Shown in pieces: positions 1-9,719 of a DNA stretch of 64,000 bases; within the stretch, counting starts at the first letter, position 1; each line of letters opens with the position of its first letter. The stretch spans positions 1,116,001 through 1,180,000 of the forward strand of contig NZ_JAELXV010000001.1 of assembly GCF_016427535.1 (NCBI RefSeq). The letters run 5' to 3'. Source of the DNA: Hymenobacter sp. BT559 (GTDB lineage: Bacteria; Bacteroidota; Bacteroidia; Cytophagales; Hymenobacteraceae). The position numbers were made by a program, and so were the translations under genes. The notes beneath the pieces are model-generated. The model saw nothing but the letters and a program-made list of their open reading frames with translations. It did not search any database and had not been told where the DNA came from.

Positions 1-37
1 GGCCAGAAATTCATAATTCACGCAGCAAGTAATACTA

Positions 38-3000
38 ATGGCGCCTGCTACGCTCTTGGCCGAACTAGAAACGGCTACCTACGACAGCCGGGTGCAGCGC
101 ATGGTGGCACTGGGGCGGCAGTCTCGCACCGATGCGGACGCGGCGGCCGTGCTGCAAACGTTCGCGGCTGGCGGCTTTTACGAACGCCAAATGGCCCTGT
201 TGGCCAGCTACGGCAGTGGTGATGGCACGCCCGTAGTGGCCGCGCTGGCCGACCCTTCACGGCTACTGCGCGGCTTGGCAATCAGCCTGGTAGCTAAGGT
301 TTGTACCGATGAGCAGGCGCGGGCAGCGTTTGGGAGCATTACGCGCAAAGCCCAACCTAAGCTGCTACGCAACCTGCGGCAGCGCAAGCGGCGGACCGTG
401 GTAGATGCGGTGCTAATAGAGCTGGCCGACCACGCTGACGAGCGACTGGCGATGTTCCTGTATTTTGGCACTGGGGCCGTGGTAGAAAAATACGTGGCCG
501 CCGTGCTGCCACGCTGGGGCGCCGACGATTGGCGGCGGCTGGCAAAGTACCACCCAGCCATTGCCTTTACGCAGTTGCACAATCAGCAGCGCACCCAAAC
601 GGCCCCCGATGCCCGGCTGCTATACCACATAAACGCGGTGCTGCCCGCGTTGGCCGAGCGCCAGCCCGACCACGCCCTCGCGCTGGTGCGTGGGCTGCTG
701 CATCACGAGGCGCCGGCCCGCATCCATCTGCATCCGGTGGCCCAGCGCCGCCCTAGCGAAGTGGCAGAGCTGCTGCTAGCGCACGAAGACGGCGCCGCGG
801 CCCGCCTCGACCTCAGCCGGCTCGCGCATCGCATCCCCGAAGCCCAGCTGCTGGCCGTATTGCAGTACCGCCCCGCCCTCGTGCCCGACCGCGAAACCTG
901 GCTGCGTCGCGTGGCACCCGCAGTGCGCCGCGCCGCGTTTGGGGTGGCCGGCAATGGGTGGCGCAATGCCGAAGGCGTGGTGCCAGCCGCCATGGTGGCG
1001 CTGCTACCTAGCGGGGTGCGCGAGGCCGAAGCCCGCCGCCACCTCGCCTTGCCTGCACTGGCGGCGCGGCCGACCGTGCGGCTGCCCTACGCGGCTTTTT
1101 TGGCCTGGGAGGAAGCTCGCGCGGTGCTCGACCCCTTCGTGCGCAATCCCGATGCCGAGCTGCGCACCGTAGCGCTAGCCGTGCAAATCGGGGTGGCTCG
1201 CTACCACCGCGCCCAGCTGCCGGCGGCGCTGGCCCTGGTGCGCGCCCGCGCCAATGAGCAAGACCCGGTGCGGCAAGCCATGCTGGCTGCGCTGGCTAGC
1301 CTGCCCCCCTCGCGCTGGCAAGAAACCCACCTAGAAGACTTAAGCCAACTTATTTGCGATGCTCTAAACGCCGCTGACTTGTCGCCCGCCACTGCTCGCG
1401 AAGCCGAATTATTGGTAGTAGCGCTGGTGCCACACTACCCCGAGTGGGCCGCGGCGTGGCTGGGCGAGCTGGTGAGGTCGCGGGGGCAAGTGTATTTTGC
1501 CTCGCTAGGCGACCGGCTGACCGATGCCGACGTGCAGCGCATTGCGCCGGCCCTACTGCCCGTGCTGCAAGCCTGGGCCACCCGCGAGCGAGAGTCGCTG
1601 CTAGTGCGAGCGGCCACTAGCCTGGGCCGGCGGCTGCGCGTATTTGACAAATTGGTTGACCTCTTGGAGCGCGTGCTCATGACGACGCGGCAAGACTACG
1701 TGGCCTCGCAGATTTTGCAGCTGCTGGCCCAGCACCGGCCCAACCGCTTCACCACCCTCGTGCCGGCCCTGCTGGCTAGCGACCCCAGCATAGGCACGCT
1801 GCCAGTGGTATACTCCTATTTGCACCGTCGGCGACAAGATTTACTTACGCCTTTCCTAGGGCAGCAAGCCTATAAAGGTCGGTTTTCGACCGGTAAAACG
1901 CGCTTTGTGCTGCCCTTGCTCACTGGCTTCTACCGCTGGACTCCGTCGCAGCAACGCCTCTTTGCCGATACGCTTACCCAGGTGACGCAAGACGCGCAGC
2001 GCGACGTTTACGGCCTGTTTCAGGCCATCCACCAGCTGGCTGCGCTGCCCGCCGTGCTGCCCGCGCGCCTGCTCAGCCTAGCCGATGTGCGCATGGAAAA
2101 CCTCGCCGTGCGCGACACCGCCCTGCGAGCCCTGGCCCGGCTCGACGGTGGGCAGGGCGTGCCGGTGCTGGTAGAAGCTCTCGACGACGTCCGGGCGCGC
2201 ATCGCTATTTATGCCTTGCGCTCGACGCTGCTGGAAATGCCCGCCGCACGAGCCCTAGCGCTGCTGCAAGCTGTGCCCATCCAAAAAGTGACGGTGGCCA
2301 AGGAGGTCATCCGTCTGCTGGGCGACCTCGATACGCCAGCCGCGTACCCACTGCTGCTCGAAATGGATGCCCGTTCGCTGCACCGCGATGTGCGCGTAGC
2401 CCTATTGCGAGCTTTTTGGTTCTACTTGGAGCGCCCCGAAACGTGGCCCATCCTGTACCACGCCGCCGCCGACCCCGACCCAGCAGTGGCCGCCGGCGTA
2501 GTCTGGATTCCGACCGACCGCCTTTCGCTCGCCGTGCAGCAACACATGCTGGCGCTACTGGCCACGCTGCTCGGCCACCCCGATGCCCTGCTGCGCGTGC
2601 AAGTGCTGCACCGCTTTGCTACGCTGCCGCTCGCCGACCCCGGCCGCGTGCTGCTGCCACCACTGCTCGCCCGCCTGCACTCGCCGCTGCCCGACGAGTA
2701 CAAGGCTGCTGCCCGCGCCCTGTTTGCCACTTATGCCCAGCAGCACGCCGCGGCCATTGCCGACACCGTAGCCCTCGTGCGCCCCGCGCGGCGCGTGTTG
2801 CAGGCGCTGCTTCAGGCCTTGCACGCGGCGTTGGCTACCAACCGTAGCGGGTTGCAGCCCGCGGTGCAGGGTATTTTGGCTGCCCTGCGCCCCGACCCAC
2901 TCACGTTGCGGCTGCAAGCCCGCCTCGCCGTGGCGGGGCTGCCGTGGCCCGAGTTGGCCCCGTACTTCACCGAGCTAGCTGCTGCCGATACCCTCGATGC

Positions 3001-3286
3001 GGAGGTGCTCATGGCCACCGTACAAGCCCTAGAAGCCAGCGGGCAGCGCTCAGTTTCGCAAGCGGACGCTGCCGCCCTGCCTGCTTTTGAATATACCCTA
3101 GCTGCCAGCCCTGACGCGCGGCTGCGCCGCCTGGCCTTGGCCGCGCTACAAGCGCAAGCCACCCAGCCCGCCGGCTGGACGGCCGCCTTGCGCGCGCGCC
3201 TCGCCCAGTACCGCGCCGACCCGACACCGCTCGTGGCCGCCGCCGCGCAGTTTGTGTTTCCACCACCCGAGAGTGAAGAAATGTAG
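38..3286 (+). CDS. HEAT-repeat-like large protein, function unknown
   Basis: This is a 1082-residue protein made almost entirely of short amphipathic helix pairs rich in Ala, Leu and Arg, which is the texture of HEAT/ARM-type alpha-solenoids. The clearest HEAT-like units lie at about residues 690-850, with patterns such as VRDTALRALARL followed by VPVLVEALDD. No enzymatic motif, signal peptide or membrane segment is evident, so a cytoplasmic scaffold or protein-binding role is the likely guess. The ATG at 38 is the first possible start, because an in-frame TAA lies at 14-16, so the gene is complete. A hairpin at 3316-3348 separates it from the channel gene. The family cannot be named from sequence alone; the HEAT assignment is inference from repeat texture. 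Confidence 0.75.
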   Translation: MAPATLLAELETATYDSRVQRMVALGRQSRTDADAAAVLQTFAAGGFYERQMALLASYGSGDGTPVVAALADPSRLLRGLAISLVAKVCTDEQARAAFGSITRKAQPKLLRNLRQRKRRTVVDAVLIELADHADERLAMFLYFGTGAVVEKYVAAVLPRWGADDWRRLAKYHPAIAFTQLHNQQRTQTAPDARLLYHINAVLPALAERQPDHALALVRGLLHHEAPARIHLHPVAQRRPSEVAELLLAHEDGAAARLDLSRLAHRIPEAQLLAVLQYRPALVPDRETWLRRVAPAVRRAAFGVAGNGWRNAEGVVPAAMVALLPSGVREAEARRHLALPALAARPTVRLPYAAFLAWEEARAVLDPFVRNPDAELRTVALAVQIGVARYHRAQLPAALALVRARANEQDPVRQAMLAALASLPPSRWQETHLEDLSQLICDALNAADLSPATAREAELLVVALVPHYPEWAAAWLGELVRSRGQVYFASLGDRLTDADVQRIAPALLPVLQAWATRERESLLVRAATSLGRRLRVFDKLVDLLERVLMTTRQDYVASQILQLLAQHRPNRFTTLVPALLASDPSIGTLPVVYSYLHRRRQDLLTPFLGQQAYKGRFSTGKTRFVLPLLTGFYRWTPSQQRLFADTLTQVTQDAQRDVYGLFQAIHQLAALPAVLPARLLSLADVRMENLAVRDTALRALARLDGGQGVPVLVEALDDVRARIAIYALRSTLLEMPAARALALLQAVPIQKVTVAKEVIRLLGDLDTPAAYPLLLEMDARSLHRDVRVALLRAFWFYLERPETWPILYHAAADPDPAVAAGVVWIPTDRLSLAVQQHMLALLATLLGHPDALLRVQVLHRFATLPLADPGRVLLPPLLARLHSPLPDEYKAAARALFATYAQQHAAAIADTVALVRPARRVLQALLQALHAALATNRSGLQPAVQGILAALRPDPLTLRLQARLAVAGLPWPELAPYFTELAAADTLDAEVLMATVQALEASGQRSVSQADAAALPAFEYTLAASPDARLRRLALAALQAQATQPAGWTAALRARLAQYRADPTPLVAAAAQFVFPPPESEEM

Positions 3287-3315
3287 CTGCGAGAGGCGGT
3301 AGTGCGAAGCGCTAG

Positions 3316-3348
3316 GTCGTCTGTTCTTGCGCGCGCAAGGCAAACGAC
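3316..3348. repeat. Imperfect palindrome, possible terminator, after the HEAT-repeat gene
   Basis: The segment starting GTCGTCTGTTCTTGCG pairs imperfectly with the segment ending CGCAAGGCAAACGAC, around a GCGC centre, and is followed by TTTTG. It may be a terminator or a reduced member of the CTTGCGAGCGCAGC repeat family seen at 4411 and 8216. An upstream in-frame ATG at 3327 falls inside it, which argues that this ATG is not the channel start. Confidence 0.4.
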
Positions 3349-3374
3349 TTTTGCAGAAGTCCCAACCAATTTTA

Positions 3375-4394
3375 ATGCTAAAGCAACTAAACCTTTCTCG
3401 CCTCTACTTGGCCCTAGGGCTGCTGGTGTTCAGCTTTGCGGTGGGCGTGGCGGGCTTCATGGGCCTGGAGAACTACTCGCTGGTCGATGCCTTTTACATG
3501 ACCGTCATCACCGCCTCTACGGTGGGCTTTGGCGAAGTGCATCCGCTTTCGGACCTAGGGCGGCTGTTTACGTCGTTTTATATTCTGTTCAACCTGCTGG
3601 TGGTTGCCTACCTCGTGTCGGTGCTCACCACCTATATTTTTGATGGCGAACTGCGCCACCTTTTTCGCATGATTCGCGCCGACCAGGAAATCAAAGCCTT
3701 CCGCGACCACGTCATTGTCTGCGGCTTTGGTCGCAATGGCTACAAGGCCTACGATGAGCTGCGCCACAGCGGCACCCGCGCCGTGGTAGTCGAGCAAAAC
3801 CAAGCGTTGTTGAATGCCGCCGTTGAGGCCGGCCACCGGCAGATTCCGGCCGTGCTCGGCGACGCTACCACCGAAACGGCCCTGCGTCAGGCGGGCATTG
3901 AGCACGCCCGCGCCCTCATCACGGCCCTGCCCAAGGATGCGGATAACGTGTTTGTGGCCCTCACGGCCCGCGAGCTGAATCCGCACATCACCATCATTGC
4001 CCGGGCCAGCGCCCGCAGCAGCGTCAGCAAGCTTATTTCGGCCGGGGCCAACTCGGTGGTGATGCCTGATGAAATCGGCGGTTCGCACATGGCCAACCTC
4101 ATTATTCGGCCCGAGGTTATCAAGTTTCTGGATATGATTTCGGGCCTCGACCCCAACAAGCTGCGCCTCGAAGAGCTGCCTTACCACGAGCTAAAGCCCA
4201 CGCTGCGCGGCCGCAGCATCCGGGAGCTCGATGTGCGCTCGCGCACCGGGGCCACCGTTATTGCCCTGCGCCGGGGCGAGGGGGGCGACCTCGAAGTGAG
4301 CCCCGCTGCTGACTACCGCACCGCCGCCGGCGACGTGCTACTCGTGCTCGGCAACGAAGCTCAAATACAAGCGCTGCACCAGCAGTTTAAATGA
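3375..4394 (+). CDS. Potassium channel with RCK (TrkA-N/TrkA-C) domains
   Basis: This is a two-transmembrane ion channel fused to a cytoplasmic regulator of K+ conductance, about 339 residues. TM1 spans about residues 8-30. The pore loop carries the selectivity filter TVGFGE at 49-54 and TM2 is at about 62-88. A TrkA-N Rossmann domain begins at about 112 with the nucleotide-binding glycine motif GFGRNG at 117-122, and a TrkA-C domain occupies roughly the last 80 residues. The canonical filter is TVGYGD, so Phe and Glu here are conservative but unusual. The ATG at 3375 is preferred over an in-frame ATG at 3327, which lies in a repeat. It probably mediates K+ flux gated by nucleotide or ligand binding to the RCK ring. 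Confidence 0.9.
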   Translation: MLKQLNLSRLYLALGLLVFSFAVGVAGFMGLENYSLVDAFYMTVITASTVGFGEVHPLSDLGRLFTSFYILFNLLVVAYLVSVLTTYIFDGELRHLFRMIRADQEIKAFRDHVIVCGFGRNGYKAYDELRHSGTRAVVVEQNQALLNAAVEAGHRQIPAVLGDATTETALRQAGIEHARALITALPKDADNVFVALTARELNPHITIIARASARSSVSKLISAGANSVVMPDEIGGSHMANLIIRPEVIKFLDMISGLDPNKLRLEELPYHELKPTLRGRSIRELDVRSRTGATVIALRRGEGGDLEVSPAADYRTAAGDVLLVLGNEAQIQALHQQFK

Positions 4395-4410
4395 AAAGGA
4401 TAGGAGCCAG

Positions 4411-4504
4411 CTGTTATTGCGAACGCAGCGAAACACTCGCATTAGGACGGGCTACTAACGACAGCCATTCGGGTGCGATTGCTGCGTTGCGCGCGCAATG
4501 ACAG
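4411..4504. repeat. REP-like inverted repeat, CTTGCGAGCGCAGC family, diverged copy
   Basis: The left arm 4411-4442 and right arm 4472-4504 are imperfect reverse complements with a 29-bp spacer. They share the GCGAxCGCAGCGA core with the copies at 8216 and 36226. The right arm contains an ATG (4498) in frame with the next gene, which would create a false upstream start. Confidence 0.7.
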
Positions 4505-4518
4505 ACCTTTGCCACGTA

Positions 4519-5685
4519 ATGCACATCGCTGTTACTACCCGCTTTCTCCTGCCCGGCGGCCACCTAGAGGGCCTAGGGCGCTACACGGCCGAGATTTTGC
4601 GCGAGCTGGTGCAGCAGCACCCCGAATGCACCTTTCACTTTCTCTTCGACCGGGCCTACGATGCGCGCTACCTTTTCGGGCCCAACGTGGTGCCACACGT
4701 GCTGTACCCCCCAGCCCGCCACCCGCTCCTGATGCTGGCCTGGTACGAGGGCGCCGTGGCGTGGTGGCTGCGCCAGCATCAGCCCGCCGCGCTGCTCTCG
4801 CCCGAGGGCTTCACCGTGCTCGGAACCACCGTACCCCGGGTAATGGTGGTGCACGACCTCGTATACCGGCACCGCCCGCAGGATATGCACCGCCTCATTA
4901 GGCAGTACTACCGCTACTTCACGCCGCGTTTTGCCCGCGCCGCCGAGCAGCTGGTGGCCGTCTCAGAAGCCACCCGGCACGACCTAGGCGCCCAGTTTGG
5001 CCTTGCCACCGCGCCCATCAAGGTGGCATATAATGCGCCGGCTGCGCACTTTCAGCCCCAACCCGTGGCGGCGCAGGCCGCCGTGCGGGCGCAATTCAGC
5101 CAGGGGCAGCCTTATTTCTTGTTTGTGGGCGCGCTGCAGCCGCGCAAAAACCTAAGCCATCTGCTCCAAGCCTTCGGCTTGTTTAAGACTGAGGGTGGCG
5201 AAGCCACAGCGGCGGTGCAGCTACTCATTGTAGGGCGGCAAGCCTGGCAGGCGGGACCCATTTTTGAAGCTTATAAAGACCTGCCTCCTGCCGTACAGGC
5301 AGCCGTGCGCTTTACGGGCCGCGTGAGTGAGGACGACTTGGCGGGCCTCTACGCGGCGGCGCTGGCTACGGTGTACGTACCTTTCTTTGAGGGATTTGGC
5401 TTGCCCGTGGTAGAGGCGCAGGCTAGCGGCTGCCCGGTGCTCACGTCCAATCTGTCGTCCTTGCCCGAGGTGGCGGGTGGTGCGGCCGGGGCCCTGCTCT
5501 GCGACCCGTACCAGCCGGCGGCCATTGCGGAGGGGCTGGCCCAACTGCACCAAAATGCGGCTTTGCGCGAGCGACTGCGGGCGGCCGGCCTTGCCAACGT
5601 AACGCGCTATTCGTGGGCGCACAGTGCGGCCGTGGTGTGGGAAGCGGTGCAGCAGGCCATCCAAACGGCCCTCGTCCGAGCCTAG
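4519..5685 (+). CDS. Glycosyltransferase, GT4 family (GT-B fold)
   Basis: This 388-residue glycosyltransferase has the GT-B architecture. The N-terminal acceptor domain begins with an alternating hydrophobic strand and a glycine-rich GLGRYTAEIL helix at about residues 18-28. The C-terminal donor domain has VGALQPRKNL at about 203-212 and the conserved E-x7-E motif in FEGFGLPVVEA (E291 and E299). It probably transfers a sugar from a nucleotide-sugar donor onto a lipid-linked or polysaccharide acceptor at the cytoplasmic face of the membrane. I chose the ATG at 4519 because the in-frame ATG at 4498 is inside a repeat arm. It heads a run of three GT4 genes, with 24 bp before the next. Donor and acceptor cannot be read from sequence. 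Confidence 0.9.
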   Translation: MHIAVTTRFLLPGGHLEGLGRYTAEILRELVQQHPECTFHFLFDRAYDARYLFGPNVVPHVLYPPARHPLLMLAWYEGAVAWWLRQHQPAALLSPEGFTVLGTTVPRVMVVHDLVYRHRPQDMHRLIRQYYRYFTPRFARAAEQLVAVSEATRHDLGAQFGLATAPIKVAYNAPAAHFQPQPVAAQAAVRAQFSQGQPYFLFVGALQPRKNLSHLLQAFGLFKTEGGEATAAVQLLIVGRQAWQAGPIFEAYKDLPPAVQAAVRFTGRVSEDDLAGLYAAALATVYVPFFEGFGLPVVEAQASGCPVLTSNLSSLPEVAGGAAGALLCDPYQPAAIAEGLAQLHQNAALRERLRAAGLANVTRYSWAHSAAVVWEAVQQAIQTALVRA

Positions 5686-5709
5686 GCCGCAGCTTATCTT
5701 CGCCGCCCA

Positions 5710-7017
5710 ATGCACATTCTGCAACTTTGTCCCCGCGTTCCGTATCCGCCGCACGATGGCGGGGCCCTGGCCATGTACGAAACGGCGCGGGGCCTTGCCG
5801 AAGCCGGCCACCGCGTCACTATCCTGGCCGCCAACACGCCCAAGCACCATCAGCCCGCCGATGCGTTAGCCCACCTAGGGCCCAACGTACGCCTCGTGGC
5901 GGTAGCTGTGGATACGCGCATCCGGCCGCTGGCGGCGCTGCAGAACTTATTATTTAGCCACGAAGCATACAACGTCGAGCGCTTCATTAGCCAGCGCTTA
6001 TTAGCGAAGCTGCTAGAGCTAGTGCTTGCCGAACATGTTGACGTGGTGCAGTTTGAAGGTGCCTTCGTGGCTTGGTATGCCGGTCAGCTAAACCAGGCCC
6101 TGAGCGCTCGGAAGCTACATGCGAGCCAGCAGCCAAAGTTTGTGCTGCGGGCGCACAATGTAGAGTATACCATCTGGGAAATGCTAGCTAGCCGTGCCGG
6201 TAATGCTCTTAAGAAGTGGTATTTGCAAAAGTTAGCACAGCGGCTGAAAGCATTTGAGAAAGAGATGCTGCACCGCATAGACGCGGTGGCCGCTATAACC
6301 GAAGAAGATGCTACGCGATTACGGAGCATGTTCTATGCAGGATTGCCCGCGCCAGTAAGTGCTGAAACAATGGCGTCTCAGCAGTACGGTCCTAGGTTTG
6401 CCATCATTCCGGCCAGCTACGACCTAGGGCGCTTGCCAGCGGCCCCCGCGCCACCTAAGCCCCGCACGTTGTTTATCATCGGTTCGCTGAATTGGCTGCC
6501 CAACCTCGAAGGCCTCGCCTGGTTTCTGAAAGAAGTGTGGCCCCAGGCACACGCCGAGCTGCCCAAATTGGAGCTACACATTGCCGGTTCGCACCCGCCC
6601 GCCGACCTCACCAGCCGCCCGCCCGGCCAGGACAACATCTTCGTGCACGGCTTTGTAGAGTCGGCCCCGGCTTTTATGCAGCAATATGAGCTGATGCTAG
6701 TGCCGCTGCTCAGCGGCGGCGGCATGCGCGTGAAAGTGGTAGAGGGCCTTGCGCTGGGAAAAGCCGTGCTCAGCACCACCCTAGGGGCTGAGGGCATCGC
6801 GGCCCACAACGACGAAAACATCTTGCTGCGCGACGGAGCCGCTGCCTGGCTGGCTGCGCTGCGCGACTACTACCACGGCCGCCTGCCGCTAACTGCTATT
6901 GGGGAGGCAGCCGCCCGCACGGCCCACGCCGAGTACGACACCCGCCAGGTAACGCAGCGGCTCCTAGGTCTTTACGAAACGCTATTGGGCCAGCCGGCGC
7001 CCGTGCCTCAGCCCTAG
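5710..7017 (+). CDS. Glycosyltransferase, GT4 family
   Basis: This 435-residue GT-B enzyme has an N-terminus (CPRVPYPPHDGGALAMYE) matching the PYPP-(D/N)-GG/GD acceptor-domain signature common in family-4 transferases. The donor-binding region contains LSGGGMRVKVVEGLALG at about residues 335-351, with the conserved acidic residue near E345. A Lys/Leu/Ala-rich helical segment at about 150-190 gives a small domain between strands. It is the middle of the three-gene cluster and is followed after three bases by the next transferase, indicating co-transcription and probable translational coupling. Role: polysaccharide or glycolipid assembly. The exact sugar is unknown. Confidence 0.88.
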   Translation: MHILQLCPRVPYPPHDGGALAMYETARGLAEAGHRVTILAANTPKHHQPADALAHLGPNVRLVAVAVDTRIRPLAALQNLLFSHEAYNVERFISQRLLAKLLELVLAEHVDVVQFEGAFVAWYAGQLNQALSARKLHASQQPKFVLRAHNVEYTIWEMLASRAGNALKKWYLQKLAQRLKAFEKEMLHRIDAVAAITEEDATRLRSMFYAGLPAPVSAETMASQQYGPRFAIIPASYDLGRLPAAPAPPKPRTLFIIGSLNWLPNLEGLAWFLKEVWPQAHAELPKLELHIAGSHPPADLTSRPPGQDNIFVHGFVESAPAFMQQYELMLVPLLSGGGMRVKVVEGLALGKAVLSTTLGAEGIAAHNDENILLRDGAAAWLAALRDYYHGRLPLTAIGEAAARTAHAEYDTRQVTQRLLGLYETLLGQPAPVPQP

Positions 7018-7020
7018 CCT

Positions 7021-8202
7021 ATGCGCCTGCTCGTGTTGCTTTCGCGCTTTCCGTATCCGCTCGACAAGGGCGACAAGCTGCGCGCCTATTACCAACTGCG
7101 CTACTTGGCTGGGCAAGGGCACGAGATATGCCTGCTGGCGCTCAGCGATGAGAAAGTGGGGGAGGAGGCCCTGTCGGCCGTGCGTCCGCTTTGCCGCGGC
7201 GGGCTGCACGTGCACCCCCTAGGGCGGGTGGCGCGGGGGCGCGGGCTGGTGCGAGCGTTGGCCACAGCCGGGCGGCCCTTGCAGGTGGGCTACTTCTACG
7301 AAGCGGCGGCGCAGCGCTTGGTAAACAGCTTGCTGGCTAGTTTCCGGCCCGACCACGTGTATTGCCAGCTCATCCGCATGGCCGAGTACCTACGCAACTA
7401 TGCGGGCCCAAAGACACTGGACTACATGGATGTATTTTCGGCGGGCATGGCGCGGCGGGCGGCCACGGCGCCGGGCTGGCAGCGGCCGGTGCTGGCCCTA
7501 GAGGCCCGCCGCCTAGGTGCTTACGAAGCCGAAGTATTCGGCTGGTTTACGCACCGCACCATCATCAGCGACCAGGACCGGCAACTGGTGCAGCACCCAC
7601 AGCGCAATCAGATTCACATCGTGCCCAACGGCATTGCGCTCGATATTTTTCAGCCCCAGCCACATACCGCCAAGCGCTACGAGCTGGTGTTTTGCGGCAA
7701 CATGGGCTACCACCCCAATGTGGACGCCGCCTGCTGGCTGGCCGAAGAAATATTGCCCCTGGTGCAGCACCAGCACCCCCAGGCCCGGCTGCTGGTAGCC
7801 GGCACTACGCCCGCCCCTAGGGTGCAGGCGCTGGCCCGCCGCCCCGGCGTGGTAGTAAGCGGCTGGCTGCCCGATATTCGCCAAGCCTACGCCGAGGCGC
7901 GGGTATTTGTGGCGCCTATGCGGGTGGGCACTGGCTTGCAAAACAAATTGTTAGAGGCCATGGCCATGCAGCTGCCCTGCGTAACCACCCCGCTTGCCAA
8001 CAATGCCTTGCGCGGCACGCCCGGCCAGCACCTGCTGGTAGCCGACAGTGCTCCCGCACTGGCCGCGGCCATTAGCCAGCTGCTGGCCAATGAGGGCGCC
8101 GCAGTCCAGCTTGCCGAGCGTGGCCACGCATTTGTGCGCGCCACCTACGATTGGGCCGCTACCACGGCTAGTTTAGAGAACTTGTTTCTCGATAATTGTT
8201 AG
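7021..8202 (+). CDS. Glycosyltransferase, GT4 family, resembling the EpsH1-associated sugar transferases
   Basis: This 393-residue GT-B transferase starts with [19 protein letters not shown], a signature I associate with the family described as PEP-CTERM/EpsH1-system-associated sugar transferases (TIGR03087-like). The donor half has [12 protein letters not shown] at about residues 203-214 and a [13 protein letters not shown] segment near 304-316 that supplies the conserved glutamate. It is the third gene of the cluster, only three bases after the previous stop. No exosortase or PEP-CTERM gene is visible in the window, so any link to that system is unproven. An inverted repeat follows the gene. 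Confidence 0.88.
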   Translation: MRLLVLLSRFPYPLDKGDKLRAYYQLRYLAGQGHEICLLALSDEKVGEEALSAVRPLCRGGLHVHPLGRVARGRGLVRALATAGRPLQVGYFYEAAAQRLVNSLLASFRPDHVYCQLIRMAEYLRNYAGPKTLDYMDVFSAGMARRAATAPGWQRPVLALEARRLGAYEAEVFGWFTHRTIISDQDRQLVQHPQRNQIHIVPNGIALDIFQPQPHTAKRYELVFCGNMGYHPNVDAACWLAEEILPLVQHQHPQARLLVAGTTPAPRVQALARRPGVVVSGWLPDIRQAYAEARVFVAPMRVGTGLQNKLLEAMAMQLPCVTTPLANNALRGTPGQHLLVADSAPALAAAISQLLANEGAAVQLAERGHAFVRATYDWAATTASLENLFLDNC

Positions 8203-8215
8203 AGATAAAAATTGC

Positions 8216-8313
8216 CTGTCCTTGCGAGCGCAGCGAAGCAATCGCACTAAAACGAGGCAGCTAACGAATAAACTTACTCAAGTGCGATTGCTTCGCTGCG
8301 CTCGCAAGGACAG
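8216..8313. repeat. REP-like inverted repeat, CTTGCGAGCGCAGC family, perfect copy
   Basis: The arms 8216-8248 and 8281-8313 are exact 33-bp reverse complements separated by 32 bp. The core CCTTGCGAGCGCAGCGAAG recurs at 36226 and, diverged, at 4411. As RNA it would form a very stable hairpin and could stop or insulate transcription between the glycosyltransferases and ribBA. Confidence 0.9.
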
Positions 8314-8326
8314 TATACTAATTACC

Positions 8327-9550
8327 ATGCTAGACACTATAGAAAGCGCCATCGAAGACATCAAGGCCGGCAAGGTCGTGATAGTGGTGGACGACGAGGA
8401 CCGCGAAAACGAAGGCGATTTTATTTGCGCGGCCCGCTGCGCCACGCCCGAGGTCATCAATTTTATGGCCACCCACGGACGCGGCCTAGTGTGCGCGCCC
8501 CTCACCGCCGACCGCTGCGACGAGCTGGGCCTCGACCTGATGGTGGGCCGCAACACGGCCCTGCACGCCACGCCCTTCACCGTGAGCGTAGACCTGCTAA
8601 CCAACGGCGTGACCACCGGTATCTCGGCCTCCGACCGCTCCAAGACCATCTTGGCGCTCATCGACCCGGCTACCAAGCCCGAGGACCTAGGGAAGCCCGG
8701 CCACATCTTCCCGCTAAAGGCTCGCAAAGAAGGCGTGCTGCGTCGCGCCGGCCACACCGAGGCGGGCGTAGACTTGGCCCGGCTGGCGGGCTTCGAGCCG
8801 GCCGGCGTGCTGGTCGAAATCCTGAAGGAAGACGGTGAAATGGCCCGCTTGCCCGACCTCGAAAAGGTGGCCAAGCAGTGGAATCTCAAGCTGATTTCGG
8901 TGCAAGACCTCATCAAGTACCGCCTGGCTCAGGAGAGCCTGATTCAGCGCGAAATCACGGTGAAGATGCCCACCGCCCACGGCGACTTTGACCTCTACGC
9001 CTACACCCAGCGCTCGAATGGCGCCCAGCACCTGGCCTTGGTGAAAGGCGATATTTCGGGCCCCGAACCGGTACTTATCCGGGTGCACTCGTCGTGCGTA
9101 ACCGGCGACATCTTCGGCTCGTGCCGCTGCGACTGCGGCCCACAGCTGCACCAGGCTATGGAGCAGATAGACCGCGAGGGCCGCGGCGTGGTGGTGTACA
9201 TGAACCAGGAAGGCCGCGGCATTGGCCTGCTCAACAAGCTGAAAGCCTACAAGCTACAGGAAGCTGGCCGCGACACGGTGCAGGCCAACGAAGACCTGGG
9301 CTTCCGGGGCGATGAGCGCGACTACGGCGTAGGCGCGGCCATTATCCGCGACCTAGGCATCCGGCAGATGCGCCTGCTCACTAATAACCCCCGCAAGCGC
9401 ACCGGCCTGCTCGGCTACGGCCTGGAGGTAGTCGAAACCGTGCCCATCGAAATTAGCCCCAACCAGCACAACCAGAGCTACCTTACCACCAAGCGCGACA
9501 AAATGGGCCACGAGATTTTGCGCAACATGCGGCCCGAAGCAGCAGCCTAG
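8327..9550 (+). CDS. ribBA: Bifunctional DHBP synthase / GTP cyclohydrolase II (riboflavin biosynthesis)
   Basis: The 407-residue fusion supplies both entry reactions of riboflavin biosynthesis. The N-terminal half (about residues 1-200) is 3,4-dihydroxy-2-butanone-4-phosphate synthase, acting on ribulose 5-phosphate, with the acidic loop [12 protein letters not shown]. The C-terminal half (about 205-400) is GTP cyclohydrolase II, with zinc ligands C257, C268 and C270 in [17 protein letters not shown] and the motif [13 protein letters not shown]. The ATG at 8327 is the start; the longer in-frame extension back to 8222 is repeat sequence. I see no FMN riboswitch in the 13 bp between repeat and start. 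The only other flavin-related genes nearby are the downstream BLUF protein and the ETF genes. Confidence 0.97.
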   Translation: MLDTIESAIEDIKAGKVVIVVDDEDRENEGDFICAARCATPEVINFMATHGRGLVCAPLTADRCDELGLDLMVGRNTALHATPFTVSVDLLTNGVTTGISASDRSKTILALIDPATKPEDLGKPGHIFPLKARKEGVLRRAGHTEAGVDLARLAGFEPAGVLVEILKEDGEMARLPDLEKVAKQWNLKLISVQDLIKYRLAQESLIQREITVKMPTAHGDFDLYAYTQRSNGAQHLALVKGDISGPEPVLIRVHSSCVTGDIFGSCRCDCGPQLHQAMEQIDREGRGVVVYMNQEGRGIGLLNKLKAYKLQEAGRDTVQANEDLGFRGDERDYGVGAAIIRDLGIRQMRLLTNNPRKRTGLLGYGLEVVETVPIEISPNQHNQSYLTTKRDKMGHEILRNMRPEAAA

Positions 9551-9561
9551 CCTTGTGCCCG

Positions 9562-9598
9562 GCTCCAGGGTGCGGAGCACTGCTCTGTGCCCTGGGGC
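9562..9598 (+). terminator. 16-bp RNA hairpin after ribBA, no U tract
   Basis: Bases 9562-9577 pair with 9583-9598 around a 5-base loop. All 16 positions pair if four G-U wobbles are allowed (9564/9596, 9571/9589, 9572/9588, 9574/9586), which fits a structure acting as RNA. It starts 12 bp past the ribBA stop but lacks a U run, so intrinsic termination is not certain. The rest of the gap to 9719 shows nothing else. Confidence 0.45.
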
Positions 9599-9719
9599 TG
9601 AGTAAAAAGCTGGCGTAGTACCTAGGAGCCCGAAACAAATCACGAGCTTGGGCGCTTAAAAGGAACTGTTAATCAGAAGAGCTGCGTATAGAAGCTGCTT
9701 CGCTCTGTTTGCTGCCAGT

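Noticed and set aside
529..3266. Long open frames overlapping the HEAT-repeat gene on both strands
   Set aside because: GC-rich coding sequence yields long shadow frames; these are Arg/Ala/Pro-rich, have no family features, and the main frame is continuous.
8222..8326. 35-residue extension of RibBA
   Set aside because: It is entirely repeat-derived sequence; RibBA homologues start near [12 protein letters not shown].
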